Shown: piece by piece, positions 1 through 9,206 of the stretch
Layout: every line of letters starts with the position of its first letter
Numbering within the stretch: the first letter of the stretch is position 1
Source: CAIVSN01 sp036171455
Lineage (GTDB): Bacteria; Patescibacteriota; Gracilibacteria; BD1-5; UBA2023
Assembly (NCBI GenBank): GCA_036171455.1
Contig: JAVHRB010000043.1
Coordinates: forward strand, 1-12,541
Direction: 5' to 3'
DNA: 12,541 bases
Made by a program: the position numbers and the translations under genes
Notes under the pieces: generated by a model
What the model saw: the letters and a program-made list of their open reading frames with translations, nothing else
The model's database searches: none
Told to the model about the DNA's origin: nothing

Positions 1-138
1 TTTTGAAAGAAATCGTTTCTGGTAGTCGGACTATTTGAGAGGTGGCATCACTCCTCACTCAACCGCTCGTAAAATACGAAATATCCCTGAGAACTCAAAC
101 TGAGGAAAAAAAGGGGGAGCTGTCGCACAATCGCAATC

Positions 139-172
139 AAAAAAAACCTCCCGAATCAATTTCGGGAGGTTT
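139..172 (-). terminator. Rho-independent terminator of the repeat-protein gene
   Basis: A 12-bp perfect stem (144-155 paired with 161-172, core CCTCCCGAA/TTCGGGAGG) with a 5-base loop lies 34 bp past the stop codon of the minus-strand gene ending at 206. On the minus strand the hairpin is followed at once by a run of eight T (139-146 on the plus strand are all A, partly shared with the stem). No T tract follows on the plus strand, so it works for minus-strand transcription. Confidence 0.88.
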
Positions 173-205
173 CCATGCTATGCTTCCAAATTATTCGGGA
201 ATAAT

Positions 206-1003
206 TTAACGATTCCCGTGTTTTCCCCCTCTGGTTTTCTTCCCCATGCTTTTTTTCAATCCGGCATTCTTTCCGTAAAAATGTCATCCGTTGCTTTGGA
301 TTTTGGTTACGGTAGCCGCATCGGTAGACGTTATGGTAGTTTGAATACCATTGCTCAGTTGCGTTCGTGTTATCGTGACCAAAGGATTGGCATTTTTGGG
401 AGTCTGGGATTGCTCTTTAATGAAGCGTTCGTTGAGTTTTGCGAGTGTCGGCACATCGGCGGTAGTTTCGGAAATTTGAATCCCATTGGCGATATTTATG
501 GCCGTTCGAGTGATATTCAGATTCATCTTGGACAAACCGTTCCGACCACTATCCTGCATTTTCCCAAAATTACCTCCATTGGATTGGATTTTGGTTACGG
601 TAGCCGCATCGGTAGACGTAATGGTAGTTTGAATGCCGTCGGCAAGTTGGGTCCGGGTTACGCTAACGAGCGGTTTCGGATTCGTTCCAACGTTTGCCTG
701 GACTTTCGTAAAACGCGCATTGAGTTTTGCGAGCGTGACAGCATCGGCGGTCGTCTCGGTAATTTGGACTCCGTTCGCGATATTAATCACGGTACGGGTA
801 ATATTCGTTTTCCATGTCGCGTCTTGTGGCATTTTCGGAACAATCGAACCGGTATTCGCCTGCGTCCACGACTTGTGGGATTTTTGGGATTTGGAAGTTC
901 TCTCGGTTCGTACTTCGTTTGTAGAATTAACCGCAAATACGGAAGCCGAAGCCAACGAGGAAACGATGATACTTCCTATGACGAGGAATTTCGTGTGTTT
1001 CAT
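206..1003 (-). CDS. Secreted protein with two tandem 96-residue repeats, function unknown
   Basis: The 265-residue protein starts at ATG 1003 and ends at TAA 206; one in-frame UGA (284-286, residue 240) is read as Gly. Residues 1-24 look like a Sec signal peptide: Lys near the start, hydrophobic core, Ala-rich cleavage region ending SVFA. A Ser/Thr/Lys-rich linker follows to about residue 66. Two 96-residue repeats come next (67-162 and 163-258). Each holds two related half-units with the pattern TRT..-NG.Q.T.T-TDA.T..K, so there are four half-units in an A-B-A-B order. The tail is basic and Gly-rich, ending KHGNR. The repeat pattern resembles uncharacterised secreted proteins I associate with candidate-phyla bacteria, but I cannot assign a function. 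A dedicated terminator follows at 139-172. Upstream is the GGDEF gene with its own terminator, so this is probably a separate transcript. No clear Shine-Dalgarno or strong promoter is visible. Confidence 0.85.
230..805 (-). repeat. 288-bp tandem duplication inside the secreted repeat-protein gene
   Basis: Two copies (518-805 and 230-517) sit exactly 288 bp, or 96 codons, apart. Identity is highest around 297-346 versus 585-634, where about 50 bases differ at only one or two positions; the rest has diverged but keeps frame and protein pattern. At aligned positions copy one has GGT (572-574, Gly144) and copy two has TGA (284-286, residue 240), so the duplication itself points to UGA meaning glycine. 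Confidence 0.9.
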
Positions 1004-1097
1004 AAATAAAAGTATTAAATGATTATTCGCATTGCAATTGCAGAGACATTCTACGAGCGGTTCATTAATTACGGATTAACCCGGGTTGGGAATCGTC

Positions 1098-1153
1098 AAA
1101 AAAAACCGATTCACGGCGGATAAAATCCACACATGCCTCGGCAAGAAATCGGT
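1098..1153 (-). terminator. Probable terminator of the PAS-GGDEF gene
   Basis: On the minus strand, 8 bp past the TAA at 1162, ACCGATT (1147-1153) can pair with AATCGGT (1105-1111), and a run of eight T follows (1098-1105 are A on the plus strand). The loop is long (about 35 bases) but contains a smaller hairpin, GTGGAT-TTT-ATCCGC. The T run and position support a terminator; the long loop lowers certainty. Confidence 0.6.
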
Positions 1154-1161
1154 AAAAAAGT

Positions 1162-3432
1162 TTATTTGTCACACCAAATCGTATTCCTTCCGCTTCCTTT
1201 GGCCTTGTACATAGCATCGTCAGCCTGTTTGATAATATCATCAGCTTTTGTCTCATCCCCGTCGTATACCGCAATTCCGATGCTCCCCGTACATCGATGT
1301 TTAATATGTACGTCTTGGTGTTTTTCATCCGTCAAAGCCAGCGAGTATTCCTCGGAAAGCGAATTGAGGATTTTCTCGGCGATGCCTTTTGCTATAACGG
1401 CCGAGTTCTCCGGTTTTTGGTCTAAGTCGTTTAATAGAATGACAAATTCATCTCCTCAAAAACGCGCGACCGTATCTATTTCCCGCACGCAATTCTTCAT
1501 GCGGTTCGCGGCTTCGATCAGGAGGAGATCCCCAAACCCGTGTCCGTATTTATCATTCAGCGGTTTGAAATTGTCGAGGTCAATGAACAATACTGCTCCA
1601 TATGATGCCGTCCGCTTATGGTTTATCATCGATTGCTGTAAACGTTCAATGAATAGCCTCCGGTTTGGCAGATTCGTGAGTCAATCGTGGAACGCCATCC
1701 TGAGAACTTTGTCCTGAAGTCATTTCCGGTCGGTAATATCGGTAATGAACCCATGCCAGAGGATTGATCCATCGGGTTCCTTTTCTGGTAATGCGTCGCC
1801 GAAAAGCCATCTTATCGTCCCGTCTTCGAATTTCACCCGATATTCGTGCTTCCATGGAGTCAGATTCTTTGCTGAAGCCTGTATAGAAAGGACGACTCCA
1901 TCGTAATCTTCCGGGTGTAAATTGGTAAAAACTTTGGAAGCATCATTCCGTACTTCTTCTGGCTGAAGGTGGTATATAGAGGAAAGTGCCTCACTCGCGA
2001 AAGGAAAACATGAACTTCCGTCCGGACGCAAGCGGAATTGATAAATGAGTCCTGGAACACGATTTGCAATTTTGAGGAGCAAATCGAGCGTATTCTTCAG
2101 TTCGGTAATATCGGATTGGGTACCAAACATTAATATAGGTTTTCCATCGGGGGCACGAGTGATAACCTTGCCCCGGTTACGTATCCAAATCCAGTTTCCG
2201 TTCCGATGCCTCATTCGACAGTCAATATCGTAATATGAGAGTTCTCCTGAAAAATGTCGTTGGAGTAATTCTTTTGACTTTTTCCAATCGTCAGGATGAG
2301 TGAAAGATCGCCAGGTTTTAATATTCACAGGTCCGAGTTCATCGAGCGTATACCCAAGAATTCTCGCCCAAGTCTCATTAAATACTGTTTCACCGGTCTG
2401 CACGTTCCATTCCCAAGTAGCAGCGTCCGTACCTTCGATGATACTCTCGAATCTCCAAGAGATATTCCGTAATTTTTCCTGGATAATTTTTTGCTCGGTA
2501 ATATCCTGTCATTCCGGTAAAAGGTAGATTACCTGACCATCATCATCAAATACTGGCGATATGCTGAAATCGATATAGTGCGGATTTCCTTCGGTATCCA
2601 AATGGATAACTTCCTGACGGGTAACCTTTCCAGTTTTCGCCGTTCAAATAGCTTCAATTAGCAATTTTTGAGCATCGGGAGAATGCGTCCACCACGAAAG
2701 TTCCCAGAAAGGTTTTCCTACGATTCCGCCGAGGTCGGCTCCGATAAAATCCAACGAGGTCCTGTTAGCTTCAATCAAGAGACCATCCGGATTTAACAGC
2801 CCAATAAACTCTCGAGAAAGATTAAAAATAGCACGGATTTTTTTCTCACTGTCGACCAGGTTTTTTTCGAGTTTTCTTCGCTCTGTGATATCATGAATGA
2901 CCGAAAAAAGAACTTTGCTATGCTTGAAAATTATAGGCGACGAATGGACTTCTATCAAACGTTCTTCTCCGTTCGCCATCTGGTGAGTAAAATGCAAAAA
3001 ATTCCGGTGTTCACTGATAGCGTTAGCACGCTCCATCCGGATTTGATCATCAGAAAGTGAGTTCAATTCCCTGATATTTTTGGAACGGAGATCATTTCTG
3101 GAATACCCGTAAAATTCTGCAGCTGATTCATTTGCATCGAGAATGACTCAAGTATGAGAATCAATCAGGAGCATAATCGCACTATGGCGATCGAACAAAC
3201 TATGAAAATACCTTCCACCTTCCAGGAACAATTCGGGTACCATTTCTTCTATTACGGACTCATCCGCCTTCGTTCCTATGATTTTCTCGGTTCTCTGGAC
3301 TATAGCATCCTGCAGAAATTGGGCTCCGTATTTGTTTATCAATCAGGCAAATATCAATTCATCTGCATTGGATAGCGATTTCGGCGAAATCGACGAAATG
3401 TTTCAAGAGCGTAACATTGGAAAATTGCCCAT
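1162..3432 (-). CDS. Cytosolic diguanylate cyclase with four PAS-like domains and a GGDEF domain
   Basis: Predicted to make cyclic di-GMP from two GTP under PAS-domain control. The 756-residue protein reads through eight in-frame UGA codons (residues 10, 30, 95, 263, 308, 571, 584, 659) and ends at TAA 1162. After about 70 N-terminal residues come PAS1 (about 75-185, with DANESAAEFYGYS and DITERR), PAS2 (190-315, ending DITEQK), PAS3 (320-445, ending SDITELK) and PAS4 (446-570, ending ITDITDRK). The GGDEF domain (about 575-745) has AFHDGLTNLPNRR, FIDLDNFK, YGHGFGD and FGGDEFV. The first Gly of GGDEF (659) is a UGA. The inhibitory I-site RxxD is present as REID, five residues before GGDEF. No membrane segment or EAL domain is seen, so it should be soluble. 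Start chosen at ATG 3432, behind a promoter-like region; ATG 3417 is an alternative. It is divergent from the giant secreted protein gene. Confidence 0.92.
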
Positions 3433-3474
3433 TTTTTCCCAACAGTTTTATGTAAAAAAGTAACCGTAGTTAAG

Positions 3475-3505
3475 ATTATATTCAATAATGTTTAAAATAA
3501 GTCAA
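3475..3505 (-). promoter_or_regulatory. Probable sigma-70 promoter of the PAS-GGDEF gene
   Basis: On the minus strand TTGACT (3500-3505) is followed 19 bases later by a perfect TATAAT (3475-3480), about 43 bp before the ATG at 3432. The 19-bp spacing is longer than the optimal 17, so it may be weak or activator-dependent; AATATA at 17-bp spacing is another reading. Surrounding DNA is very AT-rich. Confidence 0.5.
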
Positions 3506-3531
3506 ATATTTTTTGGTAATTCTATTTTAAA

Positions 3532-3564
3532 TAGAGGTATTCGCACGTTTTCTAGAGGTATTTG
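3532..3564. repeat. Direct repeat TAGAGGTATTyG, 21-bp spacing, possible operator
   Basis: TAGAGGTATTCG (3532-3543) and TAGAGGTATTTG (3553-3564) lie 21 bp apart start to start, which is two helical turns. The second copy runs into the -35 box of the large gene (TTGACG, 3562-3567). This layout is typical of an activator that binds direct repeats on one DNA face. The regulator is unknown. A short palindrome, CTATTTTAAATAG (3522-3534), overlaps the first copy. Confidence 0.5.
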
Positions 3565-3590
3565 ACGAATTTACTATATTATTTTATAAT
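3562..3590 (+). promoter_or_regulatory. Strong sigma-70 promoter of the DUF1800-DUF1501 gene
   Basis: TTGACG (3562-3567) is separated by 17 bp from TATAAT (3585-3590), a near-consensus housekeeping promoter. Transcription would begin around 3597, leaving a leader of only about 18 bases before the ATG at 3615. That leader contains no Shine-Dalgarno sequence. Confidence 0.82.
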
Positions 3591-3614
3591 AAAAATTATA
3601 TATAATATTTCAGC

Positions 3615-6600
3615 ATGTTAAAAAAATCCGTTTCGATGTTTATTTTGGCATCTATACTTTTAACATCGCTTTTCCCCGCAACCTCCTCCGCTGCCATTAC
3701 CAATAGTTCCGCAAATCCATGGACCATCGAAAAAGCCGAACATCTCGCCCGAAAAGCATATTTTTCCGCTACACCTGAACTAACTACTAGGTTGTACCTG
3801 GCGGGTTCCGCCATGGCAGCAGCGAACCTCATATTCCCAGATTCCGTATGACCGGATCGAACCCAGTACGATTCAGAAATTTCAGCGCTTACCAGTTCCG
3901 GCTTTAATTGGTCAGATGGTACCAATATGACTCGACTCTATCAGTATCGCTATGCAAGAGATCCCTATGAACCCAAGGCAAAACTTTTTTCATTGTTCGA
4001 GGATATTTTCCCCGTAAACCAGTCCGATAAGATTTCATACCGTGATATTATAAATCAGCACGATTCTCTGTATTCGAATACCTTAGGAAACTATCGGAAC
4101 ATGGTTAAGAAGAATCTCTTTTCAAACGGCGGTACCTGAGATTACGCGATGGGAAAATTCTTGGATTTGCTCGATCAAAGCAACAAAAATAACCCGAACG
4201 AAAACTATGGACGGGAACTCATTCAGTTATTTTTGATGGGGGAATACCTTCCCGGCGACTCCAAAGAAAAAGGCAGTACCCGGAACTACGAAGAAACCGA
4301 CGTGGCATCTGTCGCAAAAATTTTAACCGGGTTCGTTTCTGATCCGCTGACACATAAGGTAAGCTACGATCCAGTAGGACACAATACTTCCACGGGAGTC
4401 GTTTTCTTGAGTGGCTCACTCCAATTAGGGGTAACTTTTCCATTCGTCAATGGTTCCGGCACATTGGATCTCGGAGCCATGCAAAATCCGATAGGCGGAA
4501 ATAACGGTCTGGCCGATAACACGATCGATTACATATTCTGAATGCGCGAAAATGCTATTTCTCTGTTCTTGGCGGATCGAATTTACCGGTTTTATTCCCG
4601 GGGAAATCCTTCTCGTTCCGAATTGGATACGTTTGCGGCACAGATTATCGCCAACGATTTTGAGCTGTTGCCGAGCGTTAAATGGTTCCTGTCCAGCGAT
4701 ATGATGTATTCTGACGAAGCGATGAATGCCGTGTATTACAAAACCCCTTTGGAGCTCACGATTGGCACGATCAAACTGCTCCATTGGAATTCGCCAGAAC
4801 TCATTGACTCCCTGCTTCGTGACGGCAGTTTGCTGAGCCGTTTCAATTGGTCACCGTATTTCCCTGGTTCCGTGTTCGGCCGGGAATGATTTGATAACAA
4901 TGGGAAATTTTATTCCTCCTATATTCAGAACCAATGGATTTCCTTTACGAGTCGGATTGCTTTTGATACTTCTACCGGTTCATTTTCGTTGGCCAGCATA
5001 GTTCCGTATACCAACAAGATTGTTGATGCGGATTCCACAATAGTTTCCGGTACTGGAAATACGTATTCCGGCGCTTTAACGGTCACATCGTGAACTTTGG
5101 ATTTGGCCATTCCAGGAAGTCAAACCGGGAACGTATTGTCCGTATCTACAGGAAGCATATCACTTCCAAACTTTTCGTTCGATACCGGATCATGAACATT
5201 GTTCGTACGTTCCGGAATTTTCAGTCCGCAATCGCAATCGCTTTCGATTACTGACGGGTATTTGCAACAGGGAACGGGGAGTTTGGAGGTACATAGCGGA
5301 AGTTTGATTTTTGCTCCATCCTCGGTATTGATTCGAGAAATTACTCCTGCGGAATTTCTGGGAATGCTGGAAAATCGATTACTTTCCGGTCATACGCTTC
5401 CCAGCGATGTTACGGATCGGATTACGAATTTTTTGAATTCCAATTCTGACGGTTCTTCGGGAACGTTCCGACCGAGCAACTCTGCTTTCCAGATATCCAA
5501 ATTACGTGCTGCGATTTCGATTTTCCTTTCCCAGCCAGAATTTGTGCTCCAGACCGGGTACGACAAACTGACGGCTACGGAGAATTTGACCCAGTCAGTA
5601 TTGTCCAATGCGCGGTGAAAAATCCTTTTTGTGGAACTCAGCGGGGGATACGATTGGCTTCACGGCATAGTCCCGAAATCTGAATATTCTGATTATATGA
5701 GTCTCCGTACTATTACTGGTGGAACCATAGGTATCGATTTATCACGAATGACAGACCTCGGTGATTTTTATATGAACAATGCTTTGGCTTATGGGAGTGG
5801 AGGAACGATTCCATCACTCAAGTCGCTATACGATAGTAACAACTTGAGGATTTTCAACCGAGTAGGAACCACGAACCATTCCCGTGACCATGATCAGGCA
5901 CAAAAGAAAATTGCATCATTCGAATCTACTACCCTGAGTGATGTTGACGGGGTTTTTGGCAGACTCATAACGACTGAGCCACTTTCCGAAAATACTATAT
6001 CCCTTTCTGGAAAACGGCCAAACGTCTTCCGTGGCGGCAGGTATATCAATATCGGCCCGAGCGGAGCCATTTTTTCCAATAACTACCTCAGCACGAACGA
6101 TAGAAACGCTCACCTCGATGCTCTCCGGAATATCATTCGTACCCGGAGTTATCCTGACAACACGGCAGATTTATTCCGGGCGGCTGCCAGGGTTGACGAA
6201 ATTGCCCAGGCTTCGAAGTCTGCAGGAGGACCGGACGGTGCTGGGTACGGGAACGTGAACCAACTCAAATTTCTCAAGACACTCCTAGTCAATGGGGTAG
6301 GAAAATCATTCTATATGCAGGCCGATTGAGGCTATGATACTCATTCCAACCAATTGGCGCCACAGTCGAATTTTGATCCAATGAATGCTCCGAAGGATTT
6401 GAATTACAACATTGGCAAAACGATGTCCAACCTCACGTCGTTTTTCAATGAGATCAAGACGACTCAAGATATCACTATCGTGGTATTTTCCGAATTCTGA
6501 CGGACGATCCGAGTCAATGGGGACCTCGGTACGGACCATGGAGAAGGTGGCGGGATGTTTGTTATTTCCAATGATTCGACGCTGCTTTCGAGTCTCGATC

Positions 6601-8654
6601 AAAAAATTTATGGGAATATTTCGCTCGTAAAAGCCAAGGAAAATTGGCTTGGAGTTGGAATCGACTATCGATCGGTTTATGGAAAAATTTATAAGGCTTT
6701 GTATGGAGTTTCCGATACTTCGTATTTCGGATCAGTAAATGACCTCGTTCGCGACGTGAATACGGATGTTCCAAAAGTTTCGCTCTCCCGATATGAATAC
6801 CGGGCAAACAACGACAACAATGTCCGGCTCTCCATCAAGATGAAATTCGAATGAACCAATTACAACGATGATAAAACGGGATATGTAAACGCTTCTCGAC
6901 TGAACGATCAGAATAATGAGAATTCTCCGCTCTGAGCTATTGATCGATGGGAAATTGACCATTACGCGAAACAACCGAATAATGGGTATGATTTTTCTCG
7001 AGATTGGATAGGAGAGAAAAAGAATTATAAATTTTCATACCGCGTATTTTCCAATCAGTATGCCGACACTGGCACTACTCTGACGATACCGATTCCGGAC
7101 GTCATACCATCGGCTTCTCCCGCGGTCATTACCGGAACGGGAAACCTCGTATTCCGGAAATTCGATTCCTTGACTGTAAGCACTTCTTCGAGACTACTCT
7201 CTGGTTCTGGAATCGTGTTGGCAAATACTACTGGTACGGGGGCAATTGGTACACGAATACGTTCTGCTCAAGGAGTGGAAATTCTCACAGGAACGGGACT
7301 GACTGCCGTAACTTCCGTGAAAACAAATTCAGGGGATCTCGTATGGAATGGAGGATTCGTACTATGAGACAATATCGACCCAATGCAATTTATTTCAAAG
7401 GATGCCAAACTATCCTCTGACAGTTCCCCGCTTTCGGATCTGAATGTCTCAAAGATTTTCAAGGTCGGTGCCGATGTCCTCGGAGTAAGGATGGACTTGA
7501 ATCAAATGGTAAAAATTTCCCTGCCTGCCATACCGCAAATCGGATATCGGATACTGACTTCCGAAGATTGACTCGATTGGGTGGAAATGGGTTCCGGTGC
7601 TACATATGTTTCCGACAGCACTGGGAATGTTTTGTTTGATACTGATCACTTTTCGTATTTTGCACTAATATTACCCATAGCACCTCCTACTTGCACGATT
7701 ACCGCTTCGCCGACCCAAGTCACGAACGGCGGACAGACAGTGCTGAATTGGAACTCTCAAAATGCCGTGAACGCTAACCTTTTTGGAATTTGAAACCAGT
7801 CGGTTCAAGGAAGTTTGACGGTTGTTCCTCCATTAAATGCCAATACAACGTACACGCTCAATGTATTTGACAGCAGATCCGGAAGCGGATCTTGTCAGGT
7901 AACCGTTGCTGCCGTGAGCGGAGGTGGAGGAGGAGGTGGTGGAGGAGGAAGTGGTGGTTGAGGAGGTGGAGGCTATATTTACGTGCCTCCTACGACTCCG
8001 ATACTTCCCGTTGTCGTGACTCCTCCAGTTACCGTAGTTTCTCCGGTAAAAAAGAAAATTCCTATTGTTAAACGGAAAATAATTCGAATTCCGGTAAAAG
8101 TCATTCCGAAAAAACCCGTGATTGTTCCGAAAAAAGCATTGCCCGTAAAAAAACCGATTGTGCCAAAGTCGAAAGTTACGGTGGTAAAAGTCGTCTCGGC
8201 GAAACCGGCAATAGTTCCGAAAACCGTAGCCCCCAAGCCAAAGGTAGTCGTTAAAAAGCCAGTAGCGGTTATCAAGCCAAAGGCGGTTATCAAACCAAAG
8301 GCTCCCGAAACGATTGCTCCCGTAGTTGCCACTGACAATTTTGATATATCCGGCACGATTGATTCGCTTTCCAAATATTCCGATCCCCAGTTCGATACCT
8401 TCGATTGGAACGCAGATCGGCGTCTTCCCTCGTTCATATATCTCCCTATCGATGCCAAGATACAAGAATTAACGATTCGTTTGGAAAAGGAACGTTCGTT
8501 ATTACAGGCACGTTTTGCTCGATTGATCCAGGAAATTGACGTTCGTATTATTGCTTCCGTTTCAAAGAGAGAAATCCGAATATTACAATATCTCAAGACG
8601 GAATTCACCATACTGAGCGAATTGTACCGGAGGCCACGAGTTAAGAATGAATAA
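3615..8654 (+). CDS. Giant secreted DUF1800-DUF1501 fusion with Ig-like, Gly-rich and Pro/Lys-rich C-terminal regions
   Basis: The 1,679-residue protein spans fifteen in-frame UGA codons read as Gly (first at residue 79, last at 1449) and ends at TAA. Residues 1-26 are a Sec signal peptide. A DUF1800 region (about 35-430, closing part about 575-660) has NPNENYGREL at 193-202, the family's most conserved motif; it is interrupted by a Ser/Thr/Gly-rich beta-repeat insertion (about 470-560). DUF1501 (about 669-1060) opens with LFVELSGGYDW and carries GGYDTH (905-910), SEFGRT (959-964) and TDHG (973-976); as I recall, this family belongs to the alkaline-phosphatase-like superfamily, where such Asp/His residues bind metal. 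Then come more beta-rich sequence, an Ig-like domain (about 1350-1435), a poly-Gly linker, a Pro/Lys/Val-rich stretch (about 1458-1570) and a charged helical end. The biochemical role of both DUFs is unknown. The protein is exported, perhaps wall-associated. Confidence 0.93.
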
Positions 8655-8782
8655 CTATCCAGATAATATAACTCTATAGAATAGATTGGACAGATTTCTT
8701 GAAAATTCGATTTACTCTTTTTACGAGAAAACCCAGTTTGTTTCTTATAATTATACCCATATTTTAGAAACGGCCGATAATA

Positions 8783-8823
8783 AAAATCATGACTTTCCGA
8801 ACCATCAAGAAAGCCATGATTTT
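8783..8823. terminator. Bidirectional terminator between convergent transcripts
   Basis: A 15-bp stem with one mismatch (8783-8797 paired with 8809-8823, outer part AAAATCATG/CATGATTTT) closes an 11-base loop. The outer ends are A-rich on the left and T-rich on the right, giving a U-tail in either direction. It sits between the stop of the large plus-strand gene (8654) and the TAG of the minus-strand operon (8836). The rest of 8655-8835 holds no gene I can support. Confidence 0.75.
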
Positions 8824-8835
8824 ACTATCTTCGTA

Positions 8836-9201
8836 CTACAATATTTGCATCAAAATTTCCTCTCTCAATACTTTTCCCAGATTGATGCTGGCACTCTTCA
8901 TATTGATAGGATTGATATCGTCCGGCATGGTTTCAGAGCATTCTTTTAGGAACGTTCGTTCCACATTTCGGATTTCTACTTCGTAGGAATTTCCTTCATA
9001 GATCGCGATACAGGAGAGATTTTTCAGGATGATGTCGACTCCGCCGTCGATAGCGATGAGTTCGATATCGAATACGAGCAAGCCTTCCACTTCCAAATCT
9101 TCCCATCCTGAGTCGATGACTTCATCTTCAAAATGGAGATTGATATGTTCTCCCGAATGAGTATTCAAGAGGGGTCAGACATTGATGTCGAACAGGTGCA
9201 T
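8836..9201 (-). CDS. DUF177/YceD-like protein, third gene of the dnaG-rpoD operon
   Basis: The 121-residue protein starts at ATG 9201, only 5 bp after the rpoD stop, and ends at TAG 8836. One UGA (9175-9177) gives Gly9 in FDINVGPLL. The order of features fits DUF177 (YceD, linked to 23S rRNA and ribosome assembly in other bacteria): a short N-terminal strand-Leu-Leu element, a middle GLLVFDIELIAIDGGVDI segment, and the ending INLGKVLREEILMQIL, which matches the family's conserved C-terminal helix. It is shorter than usual (about 150-180 residues) and lacks the CxRC cysteine motif many members carry; only isolated Cys residues are present. The usual neighbour rpmF (ribosomal protein L32) does not follow, because the operon ends here. 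The family call rests on weak similarity and could be wrong; that it is a gene is more secure, given its tight operon position. Confidence 0.62.
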
Positions 9202-9206
9202 ATCTA

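Noticed and set aside
3..208. Frame open in code 25 from the left edge to TAA 208, possibly the end of a plus-strand gene
   Set aside because: It runs through the terminator hairpin and overlaps the end of the minus-strand gene; with only two stop codons a 68-codon open run is not significant. A minus-strand frame from ATG 175 to the edge is open as well and equally unsupported.
218..1009. Long open frame on the plus strand opposite the secreted repeat protein
   Set aside because: The minus-strand frame has a signal peptide, in-frame protein repeats and a correctly oriented terminator. The plus-strand product has no recognisable features, and its repeats are just the complement of the same duplication.
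61..1062. 11-bp inverted repeat AACCGCTCGTA (61-71 and 1052-1062) flanking the secreted repeat-protein gene
   Set aside because: Looks like mobile-element ends at first, but an 11-bp match is likely by chance in this much sequence, and there is no transposase or target duplication.
3615..8654. Series of broken pseudogene fragments or a programmed readthrough/selenocysteine gene
   Set aside because: All breaks are UGA in one constant frame with no TAA, TAG or frameshift, and the UGA columns are conserved glycines. The same pattern occurs in essential dnaG and rpoD.
8686..8949. Plus-strand open frame of 87 codons after the large gene
   Set aside because: It crosses the bidirectional terminator and overlaps the minus-strand YceD-like gene; no start signal or known domain.
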